Shown here in pieces: positions 26,675-33,792 of a stretch of DNA of 64,000 nucleotides. The stretch comes from Cyanobium sp. Tous-M-B4 (lineage in GTDB: Bacteria > Cyanobacteriota > Cyanobacteriia > PCC-6307 > Cyanobiaceae): positions 186,001 through 250,000 of the forward strand of contig NZ_JAGQBA010000005.1 of the NCBI RefSeq assembly GCF_024345395.1, written 5' to 3'. The notes under the pieces were generated by a model. The model was given only the letters and a program-made list of their open reading frames with translations, did no database searches and was not told where the DNA came from. Within the stretch, counting starts at the first letter, position 1. Each line of letters starts with the position of its first letter. The position numbers were made by a program, and so were the translations under genes.

Positions 26675-27271
26675 AGAATGCGGGTGCAACAAGCATCGAG
26701 AAGCAAACGCTCAGGCAACCCTGGCTGAAAACGGTTAATGTCCCGCCCCGCGCTGGAGGTGGCGTCCTGCGCTGCGCCCACAACGGCCCTCGCTCACATC
26801 CAGACCGCCCGCCGGCTTCATTCCTCTGCCAGCAGCGATGGCTTCCTGCTCTGGCTCAGTGATGAGTGCTGGGGCCGAGGGCGAACTCGGCGTGCTGAGC
26901 TCTTAGTAGCCCAGCCTTCTCCGCAGGAGTTGATCTGCTCAGCGAGAGGCAGGCCGAGCAGCCTGAGCCACGTTGATCCCGATGGAGGGCCTGCTGCCCT
27001 TCTAAAGGCCGGGGGGCTTCTTCTGGCCCCCTTTCATCCGACTTCAGCGGGGCCCAGCAGCGGCATTACGGATCTGAGCATGGACGCGACTGGCTTGGCC
27101 CACTGCTCTGGAGTCGAAGGAACTGGATCGCCACCAGGCCGTCAAACACCCACCTGAATCCCTCGTCCAGTCCTCGCGCTGCGTCAAGGATCGGGCCATG
27201 CGCCCCGTTGGGGCGTCCTTGTCACATCCCTGCGGCTGGCCGTTGGGGGTGGGGTTCTTCGCCGTCCCTAG
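26675..27271. other. Gene-poor interval
   Basis: About 600 bases with only frames of unlikely composition (Ser/Pro/Arg-rich, for example 26738-27157 on the plus strand). Nothing else was recognised. The last 100 bases likely contain the promoter of the sigma-factor gene. Confidence 0.4.
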
Positions 27272-27853
27272 ATGGCTGCCCCGCTTTCCCGCTCTGCCCT
27301 CCGTGCCCGCGATGCCCTGGTGCTCCAGCACCTGCCTCTGGCTGATGCCGTTGCCTCAGCTGTAGCCCGCCGCTTCTTCCCTTTGGTCGAGCGGGAGGAT
27401 CTGATCCAGGTAGCCAGAGAAGCCCTGCTCCGTTCAGTGCTGCGCTGTAAAGCAGGCGAGCCTGCAGAGCCCTATCTGCGCCGCTGCATCTCAGGTGCCC
27501 TGCAGCATCACCTGCGCGATCGGGTGCGGCTGGTGCGCATTCCACGCCGGCTGCATGAGCAGGGTCAGTGCCCCCTGGGTCACATCAGCCTTGATGGCCA
27601 CGCCTCTGGCGAGCCTTGCCTGCTCGATCAGCTGGCCAGCCCAGTGCAAGAAGCAGCGGGGCCCGCTGATGATCTGGCGCTGGAGCAGCTAGTAGATCAG
27701 CTGCCTGCGCCGCAAGCCACGGCCCTTAGGCTCACCATCCTTGAGGGCCTCTCGCTGCGGCAGGCGGCAGAGCAGCTGCAAATCAGCGCCATGTCGGTGC
27801 AGCGGGCCCAGAAGAAAGCGCTTGAGGCTCTGCGGCAGCAGCTGGGGGCCTAG
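27272..27853 (+). CDS. Sigma-70 family RNA polymerase sigma factor
   Basis: 193 residues. Region 2 appears as VLQHLPLADAVASAVARRFF, LVEREDLIQVAREALLRSVL and ISGALQHHLRDRVRLVRIPR. Region 4 appears as LPAPQATALRLTILEGLSLR then QAAEQLQISAMSVQRAQKKA with its helix-turn-helix. Region 3 is short. This is a small alternative sigma factor, as is common in marine and freshwater Synechococcus. It probably redirects RNA polymerase to a small accessory regulon; targets cannot be told. A near relative lacking region 4 lies at 49978-50463. Confidence 0.8.
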   Translation: MAAPLSRSALRARDALVLQHLPLADAVASAVARRFFPLVEREDLIQVAREALLRSVLRCKAGEPAEPYLRRCISGALQHHLRDRVRLVRIPRRLHEQGQCPLGHISLDGHASGEPCLLDQLASPVQEAAGPADDLALEQLVDQLPAPQATALRLTILEGLSLRQAAEQLQISAMSVQRAQKKALEALRQQLGA

Positions 27854-27960
27854 TGCCCAGCCGCTTGGCGCGGAGCCAGGCGCACCTAACCCGTGCGCGC
27901 CCCTGCCGATTGCTCTGCCGCACTGACAGCCAATCGCCTGTGGCTTTCTACGGTGCAGCG

Positions 27961-28179
27961 ATGGCCCCAGACCTCAAGCACCCTGCCACCGGCGATTTGA
28001 TTGTGTTGGCAGGTGATGAGAAGCTTTGGCGGATCGGCTGGCCTGGTGCGCCGGTCCTGGTCGTCACCAAGAGCGGAGCAGGCGGCAACGCCCTCTATCG
28101 GCTGGCTGATCCCAAATGCAAAACCTGGAACAAGGTGGGGGACATGAAGCTTGCGCCCTGGCCAGAAGCAGGCAGCTGA
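27961..28179 (+). CDS. Small hypothetical protein
   Basis: 72 residues from MAPDLKHPATGDLIVLAGDE. Small beta-rich pattern (KLWRIGWPGAPVLVVTKSGA, LYRLADPKCKTWNKVGDMKL), protein-like. An upstream extension exists but has poor composition. Same orientation as the sigma factor and UmuD-like genes. No family recognised. Confidence 0.5.
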   Translation: MAPDLKHPATGDLIVLAGDEKLWRIGWPGAPVLVVTKSGAGGNALYRLADPKCKTWNKVGDMKLAPWPEAGS

Positions 28180-28235
28180 GCCGACCCAACACGCCCCGCC
28201 AGGAGTAGAACGGCTGTACTGCTGCCACTGCTGGT

Positions 28236-28640
28236 TTGATGTTGGCCGACCTGCCCATTGGAGAGCCTGTGCCCTTCTGTTTGGGTTCATTGGGTGAGGG
28301 CTTGGATCTCCATGCCGCCCTAATTCCTAACCCGGTCTGCACCTTCTACATGCGGGCCAGCGGCAATGGCATGCGCCAGCACGGGATCAATGACGGCGAC
28401 CTGATGGTGATCGACCGCAGCATTGAACCCTGCTCCGGCCATGTCGTCGTCGTTGCCCACCAAGGCAGCTTCTTGATGCGGCCGCTTTTGCGCCAGGGGG
28501 AGCAGTGGTTGCTTGAACCCGTGCGGCCAGGAGAGGCAGCAATTCCTTTGGACCTGGAGGTATTTGATCGCTCAGGGCTATTTGGCGTAGTGGTGCATGC
28601 GGTGCATCACCTCAGCAAGCCGCGTCTGCGAAAGATCTGA
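28236..28640 (+). CDS. UmuD-like (S24/LexA superfamily) protein lacking catalytic Ser and Lys
   Basis: 134 residues. The fold signature of UmuD is plain: FYMRASGNGMRQHGINDGDL, MVIDRSIEPCSGHVVVVAHQ, GSFLMRPL, and a C-terminal GLFGVVVHAVHHL. In UmuD the catalytic serine lies in ASGDSM and the lysine in TVKKL; here those positions are Gly45 and Arg82. Autoproteolysis should therefore be impossible. The protein may act as a constitutive polymerase-binding or dimerisation partner, or be a relic under relaxed selection. No umuC is adjacent. Confidence 0.8.
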   Translation: MMLADLPIGEPVPFCLGSLGEGLDLHAALIPNPVCTFYMRASGNGMRQHGINDGDLMVIDRSIEPCSGHVVVVAHQGSFLMRPLLRQGEQWLLEPVRPGEAAIPLDLEVFDRSGLFGVVVHAVHHLSKPRLRKI

Positions 28641-28797
28641 TCAGTCTTGCCTTGACCTGACCTGTGCTGAAGCCTCGCTCTGGCTGGGTCGGCTTCCGGT
28701 GGGGCTTACTCCGGGTCCTCTCCATTGTGCTTCCTTCCTGCGTCAGTACGCCTCTGGGATCGGTCCCATCGCTGCGCCACACCTGGCGCCGAATCCC

Positions 28798-29121
28798 ATG
28801 GCCACCTATAGCGCCCAGTCCAAGTTCTGCCGGCCAGAAGAAGATCCCTTCCTGCTGCTAGATCGCGCCTCGCGCTCTATCGAGCAGCTGCTGCGCCGTG
28901 ATCTGCCGCTGCGCCGCACCTGGAGCGAGCAGCCCTATGGAGAAGAGGAAATCACCCTTTTAGAAGAAGAGGTGCTGCCTGCCATCGCTCAGTGCCTGGC
29001 ACGAATCGATGCCATCGATTCAGCCCTAAGCGCTGCTGGAGAAGAGCTCTATCGCCAAGAGCTATTGGCAGCAGCTCAGAAGCGCCGGGTTCTGCTCCCA
29101 GGGGAGGTGGCACTTATCTGA
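28798..29121 (+). CDS. Small hypothetical protein
   Basis: 107 residues from MATYSAQSKFCRPEEDPFLL. All-helical, with heptad-like stretches (LLDRASRSIEQLLRRDLPLR; LLEEEVLPAIAQCLARIDAI). It is followed at once by a strong terminator hairpin, which supports the gene end. Function unknown. Confidence 0.55.
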   Translation: MATYSAQSKFCRPEEDPFLLLDRASRSIEQLLRRDLPLRRTWSEQPYGEEEITLLEEEVLPAIAQCLARIDAIDSALSAAGEELYRQELLAAAQKRRVLLPGEVALI

Positions 29122-29127
29122 GCTCCT

Positions 29128-29152
29128 GCAGGCCGCCATATCGGCGGCCTGC
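29128..29152 (+). terminator. Rho-independent terminator
   Basis: A perfect 10-bp stem, GCAGGCCGCC and GGCGGCCTGC, with a 5-base loop, followed by TTTATCTCTTT. It lies 7 bases after the stop of the 28798-29121 gene. Confidence 0.8.
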
Positions 29153-29199
29153 TTTATCTCTTTCGCCGCCAAGTGGACCTATCGGTGGTGGTCTGCGGG

Positions 29200-29245
29200 G
29201 CGCACCTAGCGGTGCAGATCTACTGAGCGCACCTCCCGGTGCGAC
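29200..29245. repeat. Pair of short GCACC...GGTGC palindromes
   Basis: Two copies of a dispersed palindrome, GCGCACCTAGCGGTGCA at 29200-29216 and GCGCACCTCCCGGTGCGA at 29227-29244, about 27 bases apart. Related copies occur at 31257-31273 (inverted), 36681-36725 (again a pair), 42145-42161 and, more degenerate, 41434-41450 and 50951-50966. Confidence 0.7.
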
Positions 29246-29302
29246 AGAGCCTGGAGGACAAGGGTTTGGTACGCGCAGGGAACTTCAGTGTGCGCAGGTG
29301 GC

Positions 29303-29337
29303 GCAAGGGCTACGCGAGCGGCTAACGCCGCCCTTGC
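29303..29337. repeat. Dispersed hairpin repeat (GCAAGGGC...GCCCTTGC)
   Basis: A hairpin with an 8-bp stem and the inner sequence TACGCGAGCGGCTAACGCC. A near copy lies at 30597-30631. Both sit 40-50 bases or more upstream of genes transcribed to the right. It resembles small dispersed repeats seen in cyanobacterial genomes. Confidence 0.55.
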
Positions 29338-29379
29338 CCTCACCGGCGCGGTCACTTCCAGTCCTTTGCGCCCTATCCA

Positions 29380-30309
29380 ATGGCCGCATCACCAAAGTCA
29401 CGCAGCAAGAGCTCAGGTCCCTCGCCAGAAGAAGCGCTGGTCCGTGATCTCATCAAGCTCCTAGAAGCTGGCAGCACGCCATGGCGCAAGCCTTGGGATT
29501 GCCACACCGGCGGTGTTCACATCAATCTGCTCACAGGCCGTGCCTACCGCGGCAGCAATCCAATCCTTTTGGAGCTCGGCATGTCCATGCGTGGCGCTGA
29601 GCTGCCCTTCTGGTGCGGCTTTGGGGAGGCCAAGAAGTTGGGCATCTTCCCCCGCAAAGGCTCAAAGTCCGTCCGCATCCTGCGGCCGCAGCTGCACTCC
29701 AGCGAGAAGGAAGTGTCCAATGGCGAGAAGGTGCTGCACAGCTGGGCCAGCTACCGCCCAGTGCCGGTATTCAATGCCTGCGATCTTGAGGGCGATGCCT
29801 TGGCTGGCTTGATCGCCGCACGCATGCCAGCCCCAAAGGAGCAGGCCCAAGAGGGACGGCCAGCGATTGAGCCGATCGCCCGCGCCGAGCACGTTCTCTC
29901 TGCTTGGCCGGTGCCAGCCAGCTGGGGTGGTGAGCGGGCTTTTTATTCCACCAGCTCCGATCGCATCCAGCTGCCGCTGCGCGAAAGCTTCCACGGGGCG
30001 CCAGCGCTCTATGCCACCTGGGGCCATGAGGCCATTCACTCCACAGGCCACGAGTCGCGGCTTAAGCGGGATCAATCCGGCGCCTTTGGCTCCAGCCGCT
30101 ATGCCCGAGAAGAGCTTGTGGCCGAGCTGGGCAGCGTTCTGCTGGGGCAGCGGCTGCAGATCGGCTGTGAGCTCACCAATCACGCCGCCTATCTCCAGAG
30201 CTGGATATCAGTGCTGCGCCAATCCCCAAAAGTGTTGCTGCAGGTGATCAGTGCAGCCCGGCAGGCGGTTGATCTGATCTGCCCAGAGCCAGAAGCTCCA
30301 GCCGGCTAG
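29380..30309 (+). CDS. ArdC-type antirestriction protein with zincin-like domain
   Basis: 309 residues. The N-terminal ArdC ssDNA-binding domain is recognisable (LIKLLEAGSTPWRKPWDCHT, RAYRGSNPILLELGM, FWCGFGEAKKLG, PRKGSKSVRI). The C-terminal metallopeptidase-like domain has HEAIHSTGH (about residues 215-223), matching HExxHxxxH, followed by EELVAELGSVLL. ArdC proteins are carried by plasmids and mobile elements to protect incoming DNA from restriction and bind single strands. Its presence supports a mobile-element origin for this region. Full length and apparently intact. Confidence 0.87.
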   Translation: MAASPKSRSKSSGPSPEEALVRDLIKLLEAGSTPWRKPWDCHTGGVHINLLTGRAYRGSNPILLELGMSMRGAELPFWCGFGEAKKLGIFPRKGSKSVRILRPQLHSSEKEVSNGEKVLHSWASYRPVPVFNACDLEGDALAGLIAARMPAPKEQAQEGRPAIEPIARAEHVLSAWPVPASWGGERAFYSTSSDRIQLPLRESFHGAPALYATWGHEAIHSTGHESRLKRDQSGAFGSSRYAREELVAELGSVLLGQRLQIGCELTNHAAYLQSWISVLRQSPKVLLQVISAARQAVDLICPEPEAPAG

Positions 30310-30680
30310 GCCGGTTTCATGGGGCCTCTGGCCCTTTCCCCTGTATGAGCACTCATGCGTGGTTGACACCGGGTGCCTGAAATGCAGGCGCTTCTTTTGC
30401 CAGACAGCAGGACCCCATCCCTTGAGGTTTTCTCACCGCCCCCCTACTGCGTAAAGGCAGCACTCAGCTCCTCTTGCTTTGGTTGATCCCTGCCGTAGCA
30501 ACCGGCAGGCGGAATGAACCAGCACCGTTGGCTTTGGAGCACTGCTGGTAATTCGTCGAGCACCCCTTGCAGGTTGCCCTCACTTGCTCGCAGACGGAAA
30601 GGGCTACGCAAGTGGCTACGCCACCCTTGCCTGCTGCTGCGCCGTGGGGCGTGACCTAGGGGTTCCTCGCCAAAATTTCC
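30310..30680. other. Intergenic region with weak terminator and a dispersed repeat
   Basis: GGGGCC, TCT, GGCCCTTTCCCC at 30321-30341 is a possible weak terminator for the ArdC gene. A second copy of the hairpin repeat (AAGGGCTACGCAAGTGGCTA on) lies at 30597-30631. No gene is supported. Confidence 0.45.
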
Positions 30681-30899
30681 ATGGCAGCTCCACAAGGCCC
30701 CGTCTGCAATATCCGCCTGCTGATCGTCCATCGCTATGCGCCCGGAATCAAAAAGAGCGGCGCTGTGCCCTGCACCGTTGAGCACTTCGGGAGGCGCGGT
30801 AAGCCCGTCAAGAAGATGCGGCTAATCCCTGCTGAAAAAGCATTTGCCTTTGCCCGCAAGTTCCAGGGCCTCCCCGGCGTCACCGTCTCAGTCTGCTAA
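30681..30899 (+). CDS. Small hypothetical protein
   Basis: 72 residues (MAAPQGPVCNIRLLIVHRYA), basic, with an N-terminal strand-rich part and KKMRLIPAEKAFAFARKFQG near the end. A GC-rich hairpin follows the stop. It may be a small nucleic-acid-binding protein, which is speculation from its charge. Confidence 0.5.
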   Translation: MAAPQGPVCNIRLLIVHRYAPGIKKSGAVPCTVEHFGRRGKPVKKMRLIPAEKAFAFARKFQGLPGVTVSVC

Positions 30900-30908
30900 T
30901 CCCCCAGT

Positions 30909-30926
30909 GGGGGGCCATCGGCCCCC
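30909..30926 (+). terminator. Terminator-like hairpin
   Basis: GGGGGCC, loop ATC, GGCCCCC, then TTCAATT, 10 bases after the stop of the 30681-30899 gene. The T-run is weak. Confidence 0.55.
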
Positions 30927-31415
30927 TTCAATTGGGGTGCTGGCTTGGTGGCAGGTCTAGCGGGCAGGGGAGCAGAAGAGAGCAGGAAACAGACCAAAGC
31001 AGCGGCCTTTCTTGCTCCACCCGCTCCCGCCTGGTCGGGGTTGCGCGGCGTTTGCGGCCGCTGAATAAACCATGCAATCCGGGCAAGCCGGGCACAGACC
31101 TATGGGGCAACAGCGAGCCAGGGGATTCCACCGCTCCCGCCTGGTCGGGTTCCATTGCCCTTTTTGCTCGCTTGTCAGCTGGAAGTAGAGCAGCGGCCTG
31201 CCTGCTCCAGCCGCTCGCTCCCGCTCGGGCATTCCGCATAGGCCCGTGCCCGCTGTCGCACCGCTAGGTGCGCTGAGCAGAACCGCCCATTCAGCACCTC
31301 AGGTGGGTGGAAGGGGCCCATCGGGTCTGCAAAACCGCTCTCCAGTTTTCCCCGCTTCTCGGGGTGTCAGGTGCGCGTTCTTTGCATCACAGCGATGTTC
31401 CCGCTCTCCACCACC
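30927..31415. other. Repeat-bearing intergenic region
   Basis: No gene supported. An exact 19-base direct repeat, CCGCTCCCGCCTGGTCGGG, occurs at 31021-31039 and 31131-31149. AGCAGCGGCC occurs at 30998-31007 and 31189-31198, each followed by a CTGCTCCA-like motif. The GCACC palindrome is at 31257-31273. Short frames here have implausible composition. Confidence 0.5.
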
Positions 31416-31568
31416 ATGCAGTCCCTCATTGATGCTTGGGAAGAAGCACAAGTGTCCGGTCAATGGCAGGAGCCCCAGCCCGAGCCCGCCTATCCAGCAG
31501 CCTGGTGGCTAATCCAGCTGGAAGAAGAGCACCAAGAGCTCGAGCCTCCACTGCGCTGGTCCGTCTAG
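31416..31568 (+). CDS. Small acidic hypothetical protein
   Basis: 50 residues from MQSLIDAWEEAQVSGQWQEP; an upstream in-frame ATG at 31371 is possible. It is Glu/Trp-rich (AAWWLIQLEEEHQELE). A strong hairpin follows the stop. Function unknown. Confidence 0.4.
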   Translation: MQSLIDAWEEAQVSGQWQEPQPEPAYPAAWWLIQLEEEHQELEPPLRWSV

Positions 31569-31574
31569 CCGGCC

Positions 31575-31601
31575 AACCGGCGGCCTTGGAGGCCGCCGGT
31601 T
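31575..31601. terminator. Bidirectional terminator-like hairpin
   Basis: A perfect 11-bp stem, AACCGGCGGCC and GGCCGCCGGTT, with a 5-base loop, lying between a plus-strand gene end (31568) and the end of the minus-strand hli operon (31673). T-runs are poor, but its position suits a shared terminator. Confidence 0.6.
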
Positions 31602-31672
31602 AATCCATTGGCAACCAACAAAAAAAACCCAGGCAATACCTAGGGGTCAGAAAATAAAAGGCCTGCAGAAGC

Positions 31673-31909
31673 TCAGAAGCAGAAGGGCAGGAACTGAGTG
31701 CGGCAAGCGGCGTAGCCATCAACCAAGGCGCCGAGGCCAATTTGATGGGCGATGCCAAAGCCGGTGAGGCCTTCCACCACGATGCCTGTAACGATGCCAA
31801 CCATGGCGGCGCGGCCGTTAAACAGTTCAACTTGCTTGAGCTGCTCCATGAGGTTCAGCTGTTCGGTGCTGTCATCAAGCGCTGGGTCGTTAGAAGGAGT
31901 GTTGGTCAT
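31673..31909 (-). CDS. hli: High-light-inducible (Hli/Scp) chlorophyll-binding protein
   Basis: 78 residues from MTNTPSNDPALDDSTEQLNL. The single membrane helix has the chlorophyll a/b-binding signature ELFNGRAAMVGIVTGIVVEG followed by LTGFGIAHQIGLG. Hli proteins bind chlorophyll and carotenoid in the thylakoid and protect photosystem assembly under excess light. The C-terminus extends by about 18 residues (ALVDGYAACRTQFLPFCF), more than usual. It is the last gene of a four-gene minus-strand micro-operon with a second Hli and two tiny membrane peptides. Cyanophages also carry hli genes. Confidence 0.9.
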   Translation of the reverse strand: MTNTPSNDPALDDSTEQLNLMEQLKQVELFNGRAAMVGIVTGIVVEGLTGFGIAHQIGLGALVDGYAACRTQFLPFCF

Positions 31910-31963
31910 GGCTTTTGGTGGCGGAACAGTTGCTGGCAAGCAGAAGAAGCAAGAGTTAGAAGC

Positions 31964-32041
31964 TCAATCGGCAAGATCCGGCTGATTGAGAGCACCAACA
32001 ATCCAGGCACCGATAAGAACGATGGTGATTGCGGAAATCAT
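31964..32041 (-). CDS. 25-residue membrane peptide in hli operon
   Basis: MISAITIVLIGAWIVGALNQ plus PDLAD: one membrane helix and a short polar tail. The ATG overlaps the upstream stop (TGATG), indicating coupling with the 37-residue peptide. Size and design recall small photosystem or cytochrome b6f subunits, but I cannot match a named one. Usual gene finders would miss it. Confidence 0.55.
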   Translation of the reverse strand: MISAITIVLIGAWIVGALNQPDLAD

Positions 32042-32154
32042 CAAACCCTCTTAGCCAGGTCCGTAGGCCGGCTCAGCACGTAGATCGTCATTGCCGAGAG
32101 CACAACGGTGATCAGGGCTACGACCGAAATTGCAGTGGTGTAATCGGTTTCCAT
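32041..32154 (-). CDS. 37-residue membrane peptide in hli operon
   Basis: Starts METDYTTAISVVALITVVLS and continues AMTIYVLSRPTDLAKRV: acidic N-terminus, one membrane helix, basic C-terminus. It begins 5 bases after the 47-residue Hli stop and overlaps the 25-residue peptide. The opening MET and single span resemble PsbN in layout, but the rest does not match. It is probably a thylakoid membrane peptide acting with Hli. Confidence 0.6.
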   Translation of the reverse strand: METDYTTAISVVALITVVLSAMTIYVLSRPTDLAKRV

Positions 32155-32159
32155 GACGT

Positions 32160-32303
32160 TCAACCCAGACCGATTTGGGAAAGGATGCCCTGGCCGGTGA
32201 GCAGCTCGGTGCCAAGACCGATCACAAAGCCGAGCATGGCCAGACGGCCATTCCAGGTTTCGGCGAAAGCGACAAACCCGAAGCGAGAAGCGGACTCAGT
32301 CAT
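32160..32303 (-). CDS. hli: High-light-inducible (Hli) protein, 47 residues
   Basis: Short canonical Hli: MTESASRFGFVAFAETWNGR then LAMLGFVIGLGTELLTGQGI and LSQIGLG. The conserved ExWNGRLAMLGF chlorophyll-binding helix is complete, so it should insert in the thylakoid and pair with another Hli. It is the first gene of the micro-operon. Length is normal for the family. Confidence 0.92.
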   Translation of the reverse strand: MTESASRFGFVAFAETWNGRLAMLGFVIGLGTELLTGQGILSQIGLG

Positions 32304-32497
32304 GATTGTGACGAAGTGTTAAAGCCAATGTAACAGGTTGTGAACATGCGATGCAAGGGGCGCCCAGCTCTGGCCTGCTCGGCTACTAGCGACGCTTTCT
32401 GTCTGCTCCCACTGACAGGAGCAGCAGCCGCCAGCCGTCACCAGCAGGGTTGATGCAGAGCGCTTTGCCGCAGTCATTGGCGCCCGCTTTGATCTCC

Positions 32498-32740
32498 ATG
32501 ACAATTGATCATTCAGACCGCAGGCATCTCGCGCTAGCAGCAGAGCTGGTTTCAGGTGAGCAGCAGTCCATGCAGCAGGACCTTGACTACCGGCTTTTGG
32601 AATCCACCTACCGTCAATCAGCTGAATACGCAGCGATGGTTCAGCGCTACCCGCTGCTGCGTAGCTGGATCACCGCTTGCGAGTCTTCTGAGCTGGTGGG
32701 CCATCCACCTTCGGTGGGCGATGAGCAACAGGCGGCATAA
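32498..32740 (+). CDS. Small hypothetical protein
   Basis: About 80 residues from MTIDHSDRRHLALAAELVSG; the frame extends upstream by 16 codons. Helical and charged (QQDLDYRLLESTYRQSAEYA; RYPLLRSWITACESSE). It is divergent from the hli operon. No family recognised. Confidence 0.5.
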   Translation: MTIDHSDRRHLALAAELVSGEQQSMQQDLDYRLLESTYRQSAEYAAMVQRYPLLRSWITACESSELVGHPPSVGDEQQAA

Positions 32741-32872
32741 GTTCGCCGAGCCGCTACAGCACCAGCGCCCCCAAGGATTGAGAACTGGAGTTGTGGGAGT
32801 TCTGCCGGTGATCAAGGCGAAAGGAGGACCGCCACCGGGGGTGCTGCCCCCGCCCCTGAAAGGGACTAGCAG

Positions 32873-33025
32873 TTACCCCTCAGCTGAATCCTGAGCAGCG
32901 AGGGGATCTGGAAGCCCCTGGGTAATCGCCAGTGCTCGTTTGTAGATGGCACTTGAGGTTGCACCGGCAGCCTCCATGGCGATCCGCATGTTCTGCCAGT
33001 AGTGCAGTGTTTTGTCTTGCGTCAT
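32873..33025 (-). CDS. 50-residue hypothetical protein
   Basis: MTQDKTLHYWQNMRIAMEAA, then GATSSAIYKRALAITQGLPD. A compact helical peptide with no recognised family. Gene calling rests on composition and fit between neighbours on the same strand (33042-33302 upstream). Confidence 0.45.
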   Translation of the reverse strand: MTQDKTLHYWQNMRIAMEAAGATSSAIYKRALAITQGLPDPLAAQDSAEG

Positions 33026-33041
33026 GGGAGCTGCTGCGGTG

Positions 33042-33302
33042 TCAGGCGCAAGCGGCCGCTACGCCGCGGCGCCGGCCGAGCGGTTCGATCCATTCGTTGA
33101 GCACAAGCTTGTGCTGAACAAGACGACTAGGCAGGCGGCACCCGAGGTTGATCTGCCCCTCATCTACCAAGCGCCCCAGCCGTAGCGCCAGGGCTTCCTC
33201 GTGGCGGGCAAAGGCGCCTTGATGGGAGGCAACCCAGGAGATTTCATGTTCCGTGATCACACCGCTAGAGATCGACTCCAGAAAGACTTCCCCGACTGTC
33301 AT
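33042..33302 (-). CDS. Small hypothetical protein
   Basis: 86 residues (MTVGEVFLESISSGVITEHE, ISWVASHQGAFARHEEALAL). Helical with a conserved-looking core, and resembles unassigned small proteins of Synechococcus-type genomes. Possibly cotranscribed with the 50-residue gene 16 bases downstream. Function unknown. Confidence 0.55.
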   Translation of the reverse strand: MTVGEVFLESISSGVITEHEISWVASHQGAFARHEEALALRLGRLVDEGQINLGCRLPSRLVQHKLVLNEWIEPLGRRRGVAAACA

Positions 33303-33430
33303 GAGAGCTGTGTAACGACTTCGTTACATGCTGTCGCGCCCGGCCTCGCTGCGTGGCTCGAGCGGGCTCTGGGGCTGGCTAAGGCAGTGGGCTGACTAGA
33401 GCACGCCAGTCCTTGCAGAAGCGTTGGGGC

Positions 33431-33643
33431 TCAGTAATTGGAGGCTTTATCCGCTCCTTGCACTTCCGCTGCGTTGTGGTGCTCCAGCCAGGCATTCAGC
33501 AGGTCGCTTTTTGTCACCCGATAGCCCAGCTGGCGGGCGGTGCGTAGGAGCTCCTGGCGGCTATGGCACTGGCCCAGGACCTGCTGGAGCGCCGGGCTGC
33601 TTTCTGCATCAGCCACCAACCGCTCCAGATCAGACCAGCTCAT
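33431..33643 (-). CDS. Nif11-like leader peptide family protein
   Basis: 70 residues. MSWSDLERLVADAESSPALQ, QVLGQCHSRQELLRTARQLG, YRVTKSDLLNAWLEHH follows the Nif11 helix pattern (two or three helices, a central AR..GY/F hinge). Nif11-type leaders precede modified peptides in cyanobacteria, but many stand alone. There is no Gly-Gly cleavage site followed by a Cys/Ser/Thr-rich core here, and no modifying enzyme nearby, so it is probably an orphan Nif11 protein. Confidence 0.6.
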   Translation of the reverse strand: MSWSDLERLVADAESSPALQQVLGQCHSRQELLRTARQLGYRVTKSDLLNAWLEHHNAAEVQGADKASNY

Positions 33644-33792
33644 CTACTCAAAGCAGAGATGGGCTCAAGCTCGCGTGAACTGGTGCCTGCTGCCAGGTTC
33701 CCTGCGGCACATTGCGGCACATTGGTGCATTGGTGGGGCGTTGCGATCGCAGGAGCGATCTGCTGAGAGCAAATCAAGCCAGTAGCAAGCCC

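Noticed and set aside
26738-27157. 139-residue plus-strand frame upstream of the sigma factor
   Set aside because: Composition typical of GC-rich non-coding DNA (Ser/Pro/Arg/Ala), no start context and no pairing with neighbours.
30928-31239. 103-residue minus-strand frame
   Set aside because: Low-complexity Arg/Pro/Ser composition over a repeat region; no homology-like features.
33431-33643. RiPP precursor with active modification
   Set aside because: The Nif11-like protein has no cleavage motif plus core peptide, and no lanthionine, radical SAM or cyclodehydratase gene lies near.
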